This document shows, piece by piece, positions 1-6,128 of a DNA stretch of 6,128 nucleotides (within the stretch, counting starts at the first letter, position 1; every line of letters starts with the position of its first letter). The notes beneath the pieces were generated by a model. It was not told where the DNA came from. It worked only from the letters and a program-made list of their open reading frames with translations, and made no database searches. Position numbers and translations under genes: made by a program. The DNA comes from Verrucomicrobiales bacterium (GTDB lineage: Bacteria > Verrucomicrobiota > Verrucomicrobiia > Verrucomicrobiales > DEV007): positions 1 to 6,128 of the forward strand of contig JAKMGR010000015.1 in NCBI GenBank assembly GCA_022424805.1, in the 5' to 3' direction.

Positions 1-1
1 C

Positions 2-1480
2 AATGGTACAGGCAACAAAAACAGCATCAAGATCTATGTCGACGGTGTGTTAACGAAACAAAATGCAGAAACAGGTGACACGAAGCTGACCGGCACAATC
101 AAGAACGATGTCCACTTCCGCATCGGCAGCCGCACCCCCGGTGCCAACTTCCCCGGCGAAGTTGACGACATCCACATCTACAACCGCGATCTCAACGATA
201 AGGAAATTGCGTGGACGCAAAAAGATCTCGTCAAAGAAGCACTGGAGACGCTCTCCGCAGAACGCCACGGCCTGCAACGAAGGATTGCAGAAACCGCGCT
301 CATTAACCAATCCGCAGCCTACCTCACAGCCCGCAGCGTCGAGCTGCAGCATCAGGCAAAGAAACGCGAAATTCTCACCGGCAAGACGACATCCATGGTC
401 ATGGCGGACAATCCGCCCGACAAAATGCGAATGACCTACTTGCTCGACCGAGGCCAGTATGATTCCCCCGTCGAAGACGAAGTCATCCCTCCGGGCACCC
501 CTGCCATTCTCCCTCCCATGCCTGAGGATGCGCCGGCCAACCGTCTCGGACTTGCAAACTGGCTTTTCGCCGAAGACCACCCCCTCACCGCCCGCGTTGC
601 AGTGAATCAACTCTGGCAACTTTTCCTTGGCCACGGAATCGTCCGTACCCCTGCAGACTTCGGTGCTCAGGGAGAGTTCCCGACCCATCCCGAATTACTC
701 GATTGGCTTGCTGTTGATTTCCGTGAGAACGGATGGGACACCAAGCGAATGATTCGCCAGATAGTCACCTCTCGGACCTACCGCCAATCTTCCAACCTCG
801 GCCCCGAGGATCATGATTACGATCCGGAAAACCGCCTCTGGTCCCGTGCCCTTCGCCCTCGACTGCAGGCCGAAATGATTCGCGACAATGCACTCGCCCT
901 CAGCGGTCTCCTCGTGAAGAAAGCCGGAGGCCCCGGGGTAAAGCCCTATCAGCCACCCGGACTCTGGGCTGAGGTGGGGCTGGGTGGAAATCCGAAATTT
1001 GTCCAGGACCACGGAGACAAACTCTTCCGCCGCACGCTCTACACCTACTGGAAGCGATCCGCACCGCCTCCCGCGATGGTGATTTTCGACGCACCAAACC
1101 GGGAGACCTGCGTCATCCAACGGCCTATCACCAACACGCCATTGCAGGCTCTCGCCGCAATGAACAATGTCCAGACGATCGAAGCCTCGCGTCACTTTGC
1201 GGAACGCATTCTCACCGAAGGGGGAGAAAACGACGAAGCCCGCGCCGGATGGGCCTTCGAACTCGCAACCGCCCGCGAACCCGAGAGCGGAGAACTCGTC
1301 GAGCTGCTCGGTGTCTACGAGGCCGGCATCAAGAAATTCGCCGACGCAGAAAAAGCCAAGGCTCTACTCGCCGCGGGCGAGTCCGATCGAAACGAAAAAC
1401 TTCCCGAGGACCAACACGCCGCCTGGACCGTAGTGGCGAGCTTGTTGCTGAATTTGGATGAAGTAGTAACCAGAAACTGA
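2..1480 (+). CDS. PSCyt1/DUF1549/LamG/DUF1553-type protein, C-terminal part (5' end outside window)
   Basis: The frame is open to the left edge, so this is the last 492 residues of a longer protein; the GTG at 47 is internal and not a start. Residues about 1-69 are the end of a LamG/concanavalin-like fold: IYVDGV near 11-16, IGSR, then [18 protein letters not shown] near 52-69. A helical linker follows, with DRGQYD at about 148-153. The DUF1553 (PSD1) domain runs from there to near the end; landmarks are [47 protein letters not shown] near 366, TNTPLQAL, and the closing [11 protein letters not shown]. Family members normally begin with a signal peptide, a haem c-binding PSCyt1 domain and DUF1549, all expected upstream of the window. 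The role is unproven; an envelope redox or polymer-degradation function is often suggested. The stop is 68 bp before the DUF1501 gene, the usual partner, so co-transcription is likely. Confidence 0.93.
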   Translation, partial: NGTGNKNSIKIYVDGVLTKQNAETGDTKLTGTIKNDVHFRIGSRTPGANFPGEVDDIHIYNRDLNDKEIAWTQKDLVKEALETLSAERHGLQRRIAETALINQSAAYLTARSVELQHQAKKREILTGKTTSMVMADNPPDKMRMTYLLDRGQYDSPVEDEVIPPGTPAILPPMPEDAPANRLGLANWLFAEDHPLTARVAVNQLWQLFLGHGIVRTPADFGAQGEFPTHPELLDWLAVDFRENGWDTKRMIRQIVTSRTYRQSSNLGPEDHDYDPENRLWSRALRPRLQAEMIRDNALALSGLLVKKAGGPGVKPYQPPGLWAEVGLGGNPKFVQDHGDKLFRRTLYTYWKRSAPPPAMVIFDAPNRETCVIQRPITNTPLQALAAMNNVQTIEASRHFAERILTEGGENDEARAGWAFELATAREPESGELVELLGVYEAGIKKFADAEKAKALLAAGESDRNEKLPEDQHAAWTVVASLLLNLDEVVTRN

Positions 1481-1548
1481 AAACGAAAAACCTGTGCCTT
1501 CCGCATCAACCACAGATAGGCCACAGATTTTCACAGATTATTTTTCCC
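1481..1548 (+). repeat. Spacer with three phased CACAGAT repeats before the DUF1501 gene
   Basis: CACAGAT occurs at 1511-1517, 1522-1528 and 1532-1538, with start-to-start distances of 11 and 10 bp, about one helical turn each. An A/T-rich run and the ATG of the DUF1501 gene follow at once. A purine-rich stretch (AACTGAAAACGAAAAACC) lies at the left side, starting at the previous stop codon. No Shine-Dalgarno sequence is visible before 1549. The motif could be a dispersed intergenic repeat or a protein-binding site; the sequence alone does not decide. Confidence 0.5.
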
Positions 1549-3030
1549 ATGAGCCAACTTCCATTTGATCTAGAACGTTCGCTTGCGCAAGTAAGCGCCG
1601 AAACCCGCCGAAATTTCCTCGGTCGTTCTTGTTCCCTCGTCGGCGGAGCAGCACTCGCCTCTCTCGGTCTTCCCAATCGTGCCCAAGCGGCAGCTGCTGC
1701 ATCCGGCAACCGCGGACTCCCCGGCCTCCCCCATTTCGCTCCCAAAGCGAAACGCGTCATCTATCTCTTCATGGCGGGTGGTCCATCGCACATCGACCTC
1801 TTTGATTACAAACCGAAGATGCGCGAACTGCACGGAACGGAACTGCCGGATTCCGTCCGCGGTGGCCAGCGGATCACAGGTATGACGAGCGGACAAAAGG
1901 AGTTCCCCTGCGTCGCACCCATGTTTGAATTTGAGAAAGTGGGAGAGCGGCAAACTTGGATGAACACCCACTTGCTCCCTCACACGGCGAAGATCGCTGA
2001 CAAGATCTCGATCATTCGTTCGATGAACACCGAGGCGATCAATCACGATCCAGCGATTACTTACATCAATACCGGCACCCAACAGTTCGGTCACCCCAGC
2101 ATGGGAGCCTGGCTCGCCTATGGTCTTGGTTCTCTGAGCGATAATCTTCCCGCTTACGTCACCATGATTTCAGTGGGGAAAAAGCCGGGACAGGCTCTCT
2201 ACGCACGACTCTGGGGCAGCGGATTTCTTCCTTCTCAATACCAGGGAGTGCAGTTCCGGAGCGGAAAGGACGCAGTCCTTTATCTCAACGACCCTGATGG
2301 TATCGATCGCGACTTGCGCCGCACCATGCTCGACGGACTCGGAAACCTGAATCGCCAGCGGTTCCAAACCGTTCAGGATCCCGAAATCGAAGCTCGCATT
2401 TCCCAATACGAGATGGCTTTCCGCATGCAGTCGTCCGTCCCAGACCTTATGGACACCTCAGCCGAGCCCGATCGCGTTTTTGAGCAGTACGGCCCGCAGT
2501 CAAAAGAGCCGGGAACTTTCGCATCGAATTGCGTTCTTGCTCGCCGCATGGCGGAGCGCGGAGTGCGATTTATCCAACTCTTCCATCGCGGATGGGACCA
2601 GCACAACAATCTTCCGAAAGACCTCGCTCACAACTGCGAAAGCGTCGATCAGCCCGCTGCGGCACTCGTCAATGACCTTGAGGAACGCGGCATGCTGGAA
2701 GATACCGTCGTCGTCTTCGGAGGCGAATTCGGGCGCACGATCTACAGCCAGGGAAAACTGACGAAGGATAATCACGGCCGAGACCACCATGGAAGATGCT
2801 TTTCCACCTGGGTCGCCGGAGGCGGATTTAAGGGCGGAGTCGACTATGGAGAAACCGACGACTACGCCTGGAATATCACAAAAGACCCGGTCCACATCAA
2901 CGACTTCAACGCCACCGTTCTCCACAACCTGGGCATTGACCACGAACGCTTCAGCGTGAAACACCAGGGCCTCGATTCGAGACTGACCGGTGTCGAGAAT
3001 CGTAGGATTGTGAAAGAGTTGCTGGTGTAG
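1549..3030 (+). CDS. DUF1501 family protein, Tat-exported
   Basis: This 493-residue protein matches the usual length and layout of DUF1501, a family related to the alkaline phosphatase/sulfatase superfamily. The N-terminus carries a twin-arginine signal: TRRNFLG with Arg20-Arg21, a hydrophobic alanine/glycine/leucine stretch to about 41, and a likely cleavage site after AQA at 45-47. Export to the periplasm in folded form is therefore expected. Core motifs are [13 protein letters not shown] at 74-86, NHDPA at 165-169, RGWDQHNN at 347-354, GGEFGRT at 391-397 and NHGRDHHG at 408-415. The Asp, Glu and His residues in these motifs occupy places where superfamily members bind metal; that is inference. 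The C-terminal segment ([17 protein letters not shown]) is also typical. The ATG at 1549 is chosen because it places the Tat motif correctly. It follows the DUF1553 gene at 68 bp. The substrate is unknown; the family is sometimes annotated as sulfatase, which is unproven. Confidence 0.94.
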   Translation: MSQLPFDLERSLAQVSAETRRNFLGRSCSLVGGAALASLGLPNRAQAAAAASGNRGLPGLPHFAPKAKRVIYLFMAGGPSHIDLFDYKPKMRELHGTELPDSVRGGQRITGMTSGQKEFPCVAPMFEFEKVGERQTWMNTHLLPHTAKIADKISIIRSMNTEAINHDPAITYINTGTQQFGHPSMGAWLAYGLGSLSDNLPAYVTMISVGKKPGQALYARLWGSGFLPSQYQGVQFRSGKDAVLYLNDPDGIDRDLRRTMLDGLGNLNRQRFQTVQDPEIEARISQYEMAFRMQSSVPDLMDTSAEPDRVFEQYGPQSKEPGTFASNCVLARRMAERGVRFIQLFHRGWDQHNNLPKDLAHNCESVDQPAAALVNDLEERGMLEDTVVVFGGEFGRTIYSQGKLTKDNHGRDHHGRCFSTWVAGGGFKGGVDYGETDDYAWNITKDPVHINDFNATVLHNLGIDHERFSVKHQGLDSRLTGVENRRIVKELLV

Positions 3031-3165
3031 GTGACGTCACAGCCCCACACAACAAGTAGCAAAGTGGAATCGACCACCACGTGTGAAAGGCAGGCGATGA
3101 AACGCCTCTCGTGCTCAACGAAGGTCCATTCATTCTCTAGCAGGTCGGGAATCCTGCAAGGTCGC
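3031..3165. other. Convergent intergenic region with a palindrome and two weak stem-loops
   Basis: This 135-bp gap separates the ends of two genes facing each other, so transcripts from both sides should terminate here. Directly after the DUF1501 TAG is the perfect palindrome GTGACGTCAC (3031-3040). Two short inverted repeats follow: AGGCG/CGCCT (3092-3096 and 3103-3107, 6-nt loop) and GCAGG/CCTGC (3140-3144 and 3153-3157, 8-nt loop). Neither is followed by a run of T in either direction, so they are poor candidates for intrinsic terminators. No gene is visible; the open frame running from here across the Rid gene is antisense to it. Confidence 0.4.
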
Positions 3166-4263
3166 CTATTCTTCTGCCACCGCAATCATATCAATCGTGA
3201 TTGTGCTGCCGTCGCCACAGCCGGCAACCATTGCCTTCGAAGCAGCAGGCGGACGCGCTGGATCATAGTAGTCAGGACGCAACTTGTTGAGTTCTGTGCT
3301 AACGTCGTTTTCCGAGACATAGTAGGTCGCCTTCACGAGATGCCGCAGGTCACTCCTGTGCTCGCCGACGAGCTTCTTGAGGTCCTGAAAGATCACATTC
3401 ACCTGCTCGTTGGGCTTGCAGATATCATCGCCGTTCAACCCCGAAACGAAAACGAGGTCGCCGTAATTAACTCTGACAACACGACAAAACACTGGCGAGG
3501 CTGTCATTCCTTCCGGAGTGATGAAATCCATCGGTTTGTTGCCTGGCATGGCACGTCCCCCGGCAGCAACGAGTTCGATTTCAATTGGCAGGGAGGATTC
3601 CCACTCAACAAAGACGAGAGGTGGAATTTCGCCTTCCGGGAAAAAGCTTTCGATCGCGGCACGAGCGGCCTCAATGTCATCCATCGGACCGAGGAACGAT
3701 TTGATCTGCGCCGCATCGGAGAGGGAACGCCCGAACTGCTCCAGTGTGCCCTGAAGTTGTTTCATTGTTCCCCGAGTCGCAGGCTCCATTCCCTTGAGGC
3801 GGGACGCCTGGCCGGAAATAAAAATTCTGGCACCTGCCGGCAACACTTTGACTCCGGGGCCTCCTTTCTCTCCAAACTCGGCAGCGGCAACTACGTCGAT
3901 GGCGATGACAGCACCCTCTTTCGGAAGTTTTGAAACGACCCAGGTCATTGGCGTGTCGCGGAAAACGACATCCGTGACCATCCGCGCTTCCTTCTCTACT
4001 TCGCTGGAGGTCACGCAGAGATGAATACGTGCTGCCTTTTCCCAGCCTGACCCATATTTCTCCAGCAACTCTCCCACTTTAGTGATGAGATGAGCGACCT
4101 GCGCAGATGCGTCACCCGGAGAAACAATCGCCCCTGATTCATCGACAGGAAAAATCTGTTCGGTAAAAAGAAGCGGAATCTTGCCCACATTTTTCGCGAC
4201 CGGATCTGCGACGGAAGCTTGAACAAACAGCAAAAAGAACGTGGCGAACAAGAAAGGTTTCAT
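3166..4263 (-). CDS. Secreted triple-Rid-domain (YjgF/YER057c/UK114) protein
   Basis: The protein has 365 residues, about three times a normal Rid protein (about 125-130). Residues 1-19 form a Sec-type signal peptide (MKPFLFATFFLLFVQASVA) with likely cleavage before Asp20, so it should act outside the cytoplasm. Three Rid-like units follow. Unit 1 (about 27-129) has LLFTEQIFPVDESG and ends IDVVAAAE. Unit 2 (about 137-236) has ARIFISGQ and ends IEIELVAAG. Unit 3 (about 258-365), the clearest, has GDLVFVSG, LVKATYYV and ITIDMIAV. Rid proteins form trimers, so one chain could fold as a pseudo-trimer. In E. coli RidA Arg105 is needed for imine deamination; the matching places here appear to be Pro105/Met106, Leu216 and Ala341, which argues against that reaction. 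The ATG at 4263 is chosen because the signal peptide begins there; the frame stays open to 4446 but would overlap the upstream gene. The two genes are 31 bp apart and probably co-transcribed. No clear ribosome-binding site. Confidence 0.85.
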   Translation of the reverse strand: MKPFLFATFFLLFVQASVADPVAKNVGKIPLLFTEQIFPVDESGAIVSPGDASAQVAHLITKVGELLEKYGSGWEKAARIHLCVTSSEVEKEARMVTDVVFRDTPMTWVVSKLPKEGAVIAIDVVAAAEFGEKGGPGVKVLPAGARIFISGQASRLKGMEPATRGTMKQLQGTLEQFGRSLSDAAQIKSFLGPMDDIEAARAAIESFFPEGEIPPLVFVEWESSLPIEIELVAAGGRAMPGNKPMDFITPEGMTASPVFCRVVRVNYGDLVFVSGLNGDDICKPNEQVNVIFQDLKKLVGEHRSDLRHLVKATYYVSENDVSTELNKLRPDYYDPARPPAASKAMVAGCGDGSTITIDMIAVAEE

Positions 4264-4294
4264 AGTGAGACCGACGACGTGTTTTACACGAAAA

Positions 4295-4870
4295 TCAAAA
4301 CTCGATATCTCCCTGCATCGCGCGACGGATATCACCTGGTTCGTACCCCCAGAGATCGTCAGGCAGTGACGCATTATCGATCCTGACAAGTCGCCAACTC
4401 GCAGGGAGAAAGCTCTCTTTTTTCCACGTAAAAACGAACGGTTCATCGAGTTGATTGAGTCGTTTCACCACCTCATGCCCAGCGGGGCCGACGGGATTAC
4501 CTCCGAATGTCAGCCTGGCCGTAACAGTCGCCTCTTTGCCATCGATAACGGTTTCCTTTTCGTCCTCGGTAACAACGAGAGCAAGAAACTGGCTACCGAC
4601 ATCAACGATGGCGTTTACAGCATCCTCTCGATCAAATCCCCAGCGGTCGCTGTAATTCTCCGCAACAAGACGCTCGATGCGCCCGGGACTCCGTTTTTCG
4701 ATTCCAACGATGAGATCAGACTGCTTTGTCGCAATCATCTTCGACGGGCGAGATTGCAGGATGACGAAAATAGTCAGTCCGAGAACACCAGCAACTGAGG
4801 CCAGCAGAATCCATTTGGCACTGCCAGAGCAGCTGACATGTTTTTGAGAATTGCTTTGCGATTTTTTCAC
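4295..4870 (-). CDS. Membrane-anchored protein, possibly NTF2-like
   Basis: A 191-residue protein that I do not recognise as a named family. A short basic head (MKKSQSNSQKHVSCSGSAK) precedes one transmembrane segment at about 20-38, giving an N-in, C-out topology with about 150 residues outside the membrane. The outer part begins with a helix pattern (DLIVGIEKRSPGRIERLVAE) ending in NYSDRWGFDRE near 72-82. It continues with strands such as ATVTARLTF near 114-122, FVFTWKK and ASWRLVRID near 157-165. That order, an initial helix pair followed by a curved sheet with a Trp-Arg-Leu strand, resembles NTF2/SnoaL-like domains; this is fold-level inference only. The start is GTG; the next Met (residue 45) would remove the membrane anchor, and GGGAAG lies 9 bp upstream as a poor ribosome-binding site. 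It is the first gene of a probable two-gene unit with the triple-Rid gene, so the pair may work together in the periplasm. Confidence 0.72.
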   Translation of the reverse strand: MKKSQSNSQKHVSCSGSAKWILLASVAGVLGLTIFVILQSRPSKMIATKQSDLIVGIEKRSPGRIERLVAENYSDRWGFDREDAVNAIVDVGSQFLALVVTEDEKETVIDGKEATVTARLTFGGNPVGPAGHEVVKRLNQLDEPFVFTWKKESFLPASWRLVRIDNASLPDDLWGYEPGDIRRAMQGDIEF

Positions 4871-4950
4871 GCGAGGTATCTTCCCAAATCGGCGACGACT
4901 TGTAAAACCTGATCGTCTCCTTTTGCAATTCCGCCCCTGCTTCCCACCGT
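4871..4950. promoter_or_regulatory. Divergent promoter region between the minus-strand operon and the Nudix gene
   Basis: These 80 bp lie between two outward-facing start codons (GTG at 4870 on minus, ATG at 4951 on plus) and so must hold at least the minus-strand promoter and probably both. A TTGCAA at 4923-4928 could be a -35 element, but no convincing -10 hexamer stands at the right distance on either strand, so no box is assigned. The plus-strand leader ending in TTCCCACCGT has no Shine-Dalgarno sequence before the Nudix ATG. Confidence 0.4.
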
Positions 4951-5436
4951 ATGGCCACCTATCGACCTAACGTAGCCGCGATTCTCCGCAAGCCGAAGAG
5001 CGGAAAAATTCTGATTGCCGAGCGAATTAGCAACAAGGGCAGTTGGCAATTCCCTCAGGGCGGAGTCGACAAGGGAGAAGACCTCATCGGGGCTCTCTTT
5101 CGCGAAGTGGAGGAGGAAATTGGAGTCGGGCCTGACAAATACAAAATCACTGCAGCGCGGACCGCATACCGATACAAGTTCCCACGCGGCCACCTCAAAA
5201 AGAAACAGTTCTGCGGACAGGTGCAGACTTATTTTCTCTGCGACTACTACGGCAAAAAGAACGCAATCGATCTCGACGCGCACGTCAGAGAGTTTTCCCA
5301 ATACAAGTGGATCAAGCCTGAAAATTTCCCTCTCAAAGGAGTTCCCAAGTTCAAACGGCCGGTATTCAAACGAGTCTTCAAAGATTTCTTCGGAGTAGAA
5401 CTGAAGATGCCGCGGAAGAAAAAGGGCAAATCCTAG
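4951..5436 (+). CDS. rppH: Nudix hydrolase, RppH-type (RNA 5'-pyrophosphohydrolase or dinucleoside polyphosphate hydrolase)
   Basis: A 161-residue Nudix protein, the usual size for the RppH/NudH group. The start YRPNVAAIL at 4-12 matches the opening of E. coli RppH and supports the ATG at 4951. WQFPQGG at 32-38 leads into a complete Nudix box: Gly37, Glu43, Arg51-Glu52, Glu55-Glu56 and Gly58, the metal-binding glutamates all present. YRYKFPRG near 73-80 and the late FKRPVFKRVFKDFF also parallel RppH. RppH removes pyrophosphate from the 5' end of mRNA in the cytoplasm, which triggers RNase E-dependent decay in E. coli; the closest relatives hydrolyse Ap4A-type dinucleotides, and sequence alone does not separate the two activities. 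The end is notably basic (MPRKKKGKS), which could aid RNA contact (inference). It is divergent from the NTF2-like gene and 85 bp before the sensor gene. No Shine-Dalgarno sequence is visible. Confidence 0.9.
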   Translation: MATYRPNVAAILRKPKSGKILIAERISNKGSWQFPQGGVDKGEDLIGALFREVEEEIGVGPDKYKITAARTAYRYKFPRGHLKKKQFCGQVQTYFLCDYYGKKNAIDLDAHVREFSQYKWIKPENFPLKGVPKFKRPVFKRVFKDFFGVELKMPRKKKGKS

Positions 5437-5480
5437 CTGGGCAATTCCTTTACGCTTTCCCCTTTCAGACTTTCCGAATT

Positions 5481-5505
5481 GGTGAGAGAATTCATTCGTC
5501 TCACC
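5481..5505. promoter_or_regulatory. 7-bp inverted repeat upstream of the sensor gene
   Basis: GGTGAGA (5481-5487) and TCTCACC (5499-5505) are perfect inverted copies separated by 11 bp, ending 16 bp before the ATG at 5522. The centre-to-centre distance of 18 bp is compatible with a dimeric regulator site; as RNA it would form a hairpin close to the start codon. No T-run follows, so a terminator for the Nudix gene is less likely. Confidence 0.4.
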
Positions 5506-5521
5506 CGATCACGGCCCGTTC

Positions 5522-6128
5522 ATGAAACTCACCTATTTCGGAATCCGCGGAAAGGTTGCTCTTCTCGTCATCCTTGCCACGGTAGCATCTGCTCTCCTTG
5601 TCGCGAAACTCCTGACATCGCGAGCCACTGTGGTTTTACGAGAGCACGAACTGGTCGATCTCGGGGACGAAGCATCCCTCCGAGGATGGGAATTGATGGA
5701 TCAGATCGAGGGGCTTCGGGAAGACCTCATCAATGTCGCCTTCAGCCCGACTTTCGCCGAAGATGTGAAGGACGAAAAGACGCAGGAGGAGCTTCTTTCC
5801 ATGGCGAGAGGGCTCTGCCGCCGGAATTGGGAACAGCATCTACGCGTTGATTTGATCCAATTCAAAGACGGAAAGAAGACGACCACCCTGATCGCGGAGA
5901 AAGCAGAATTCAGAGACGAGGACCTCTGGTTTCCGGGGTCCGATGCCCGCGCCGGAGCACGGACTCACCTTTCTCCAATTCAGCGTCTGCGTGTCACGCG
6001 AACCAATCTTTCGGGTCATGAGGCACTGAAGCGCTACGAGCCGATCGTCTGGGCCGTCGCCCCGCTCGATCGCGAGCCCGGCCAACCCGCCGGAACGAGG
6101 CCAAATTTCATCCGCATAGGAATGACGC
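5522..6128 (+). CDS. Membrane sensor-like protein, N-terminal part (probable histidine kinase or similar; 3' end outside window)
   Basis: The frame is open from the ATG at 5522 to the right edge, giving 202 residues with no stop. It begins MKLTYFGIRGKVALLVIL, with a short basic head (Arg9, Lys11) and one transmembrane segment at about 12-31. A long, mainly helical extracytoplasmic region follows, with REHELVDLGDEASLRGWEL near 40-58 and QIEGLREDLINVAFSPTF near 61-78. This layout, a membrane helix followed by a helix ending in LREDL..VAFSP, is typical of Cache-like sensor regions of histidine kinases, diguanylate cyclases and chemoreceptors. The output domain would lie beyond the window, so the class cannot be fixed. 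The start is secure within this frame: an in-frame stop lies at 5483-5485 and no other start codon occurs between it and 5522. Several other frames overlap this stretch, but they lack membrane or domain features. No Shine-Dalgarno sequence is seen. Confidence 0.75.
   Translation, partial: MKLTYFGIRGKVALLVILATVASALLVAKLLTSRATVVLREHELVDLGDEASLRGWELMDQIEGLREDLINVAFSPTFAEDVKDEKTQEELLSMARGLCRRNWEQHLRVDLIQFKDGKKTTTLIAEKAEFRDEDLWFPGSDARAGARTHLSPIQRLRVTRTNLSGHEALKRYEPIVWAVAPLDREPGQPAGTRPNFIRIGMT

Noticed and set aside
47..49. GTG at 47 as the start of the DUF1553 protein
   Set aside because: The frame is open upstream to base 2 and encodes the continuous LamG strand IKIYVDGV across this codon.
50..688. 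Minus-strand open frame of 212 codons opposite the DUF1553 gene
   Set aside because: It overlaps conserved LamG and DUF1553 coding sequence and its product is cysteine-rich without a family pattern, as expected for an antisense shadow.
1521..1540. TTTTCACAGATTA as a DnaA-box or origin signal
   Set aside because: It does not match TTATCCACA well enough, there is no cluster of boxes and no replication gene nearby; the repeat is better described by CACAGAT.
1570..2094. Minus-strand open frame opposite the DUF1501 gene
   Set aside because: The opposite strand has a full, well-conserved DUF1501 protein with a Tat signal; this frame has no recognisable features and is a codon-bias shadow.
3092..3157. 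Two short stem-loops as intrinsic terminators for the convergent genes
   Set aside because: Stems are only 5 bp and no T-tract follows on either strand; kept only as a weak note in the intergenic entry.
3031..3933. Long plus-strand open frame (300 codons) across the convergent region and the Rid gene
   Set aside because: It is antisense to the Rid gene, starts right at the DUF1501 stop without a start signal, and its translation shows no recognisable domain or membrane pattern, while the minus strand gives clear Rid motifs.
4278..4290. CGTGT/ACACG inverted repeat between the NTF2-like and Rid genes
   Set aside because: The arms are only 5 bp with a 3-nt loop; too short to separate from chance and with no link to a start or terminator.
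4264..4446. N-terminal extension of the Rid gene to an ATG at 4446
   Set aside because: The extension would overlap the upstream gene by about 150 bp and bury the signal peptide MKPFLFATFFLLF inside the protein; the start at 4263 fits better.
5479..5850. Plus-strand frame of 123 codons overlapping the sensor gene start
   Set aside because: It begins with a non-ATG codon inside the inverted-repeat region, is rich in Arg, Ser and Cys without structure, and competes with the frame that has a membrane helix.

Overview
The window looks like a chromosomal segment of a Planctomycetota or Verrucomicrobiota bacterium, probably the latter but not provably so. The main clue is the pair at the left: the C-terminal part of a PSCyt1/DUF1549/LamG/DUF1553 protein followed by a Tat-exported DUF1501 protein. 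This pairing is expanded in those two phyla and uncommon elsewhere. None of the five visible start codons has a canonical AGGAGG-type Shine-Dalgarno sequence at normal spacing.

Layout: (1) 2-1480 (+) is the 3' part of the DUF1553 gene, with its 5' end outside the window. (2) 1481-1548 is a short spacer with three phased CACAGAT copies. (3) 1549-3030 (+) is the DUF1501 gene. (4) 3031-3165 is a convergent intergenic region with a perfect palindrome next to the DUF1501 stop and two weak stem-loops. (5) 3166-4263 (-) encodes a secreted protein that I read as three consecutive Rid (YjgF/YER057c/UK114) domains, all lacking the catalytic arginine of RidA. (6) 4295-4870 (-) lies upstream of it in the same likely operon and encodes a membrane-anchored, possibly NTF2-like protein. 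(7) 4871-4950 is a divergent promoter region. (8) 4951-5436 (+) is a Nudix hydrolase of the RppH type. (9) 5522 to the window end (+) is the N-terminal part of a membrane sensor-like protein, open at the right edge, with a 7-bp inverted repeat just before its start.

The DUF1553 and DUF1501 genes almost certainly act together in the cell envelope, though their biochemical role is not established. The Rid and NTF2-like genes form a second, minus-strand unit, also aimed at the envelope or periplasm. The Nudix gene and the sensor gene are co-directional but need not be functionally linked. There are no RNA genes, insertion sequences, CRISPR arrays or phage genes. The most unusual item is the exported triple-Rid fusion; the rest is ordinary for the inferred phyla.
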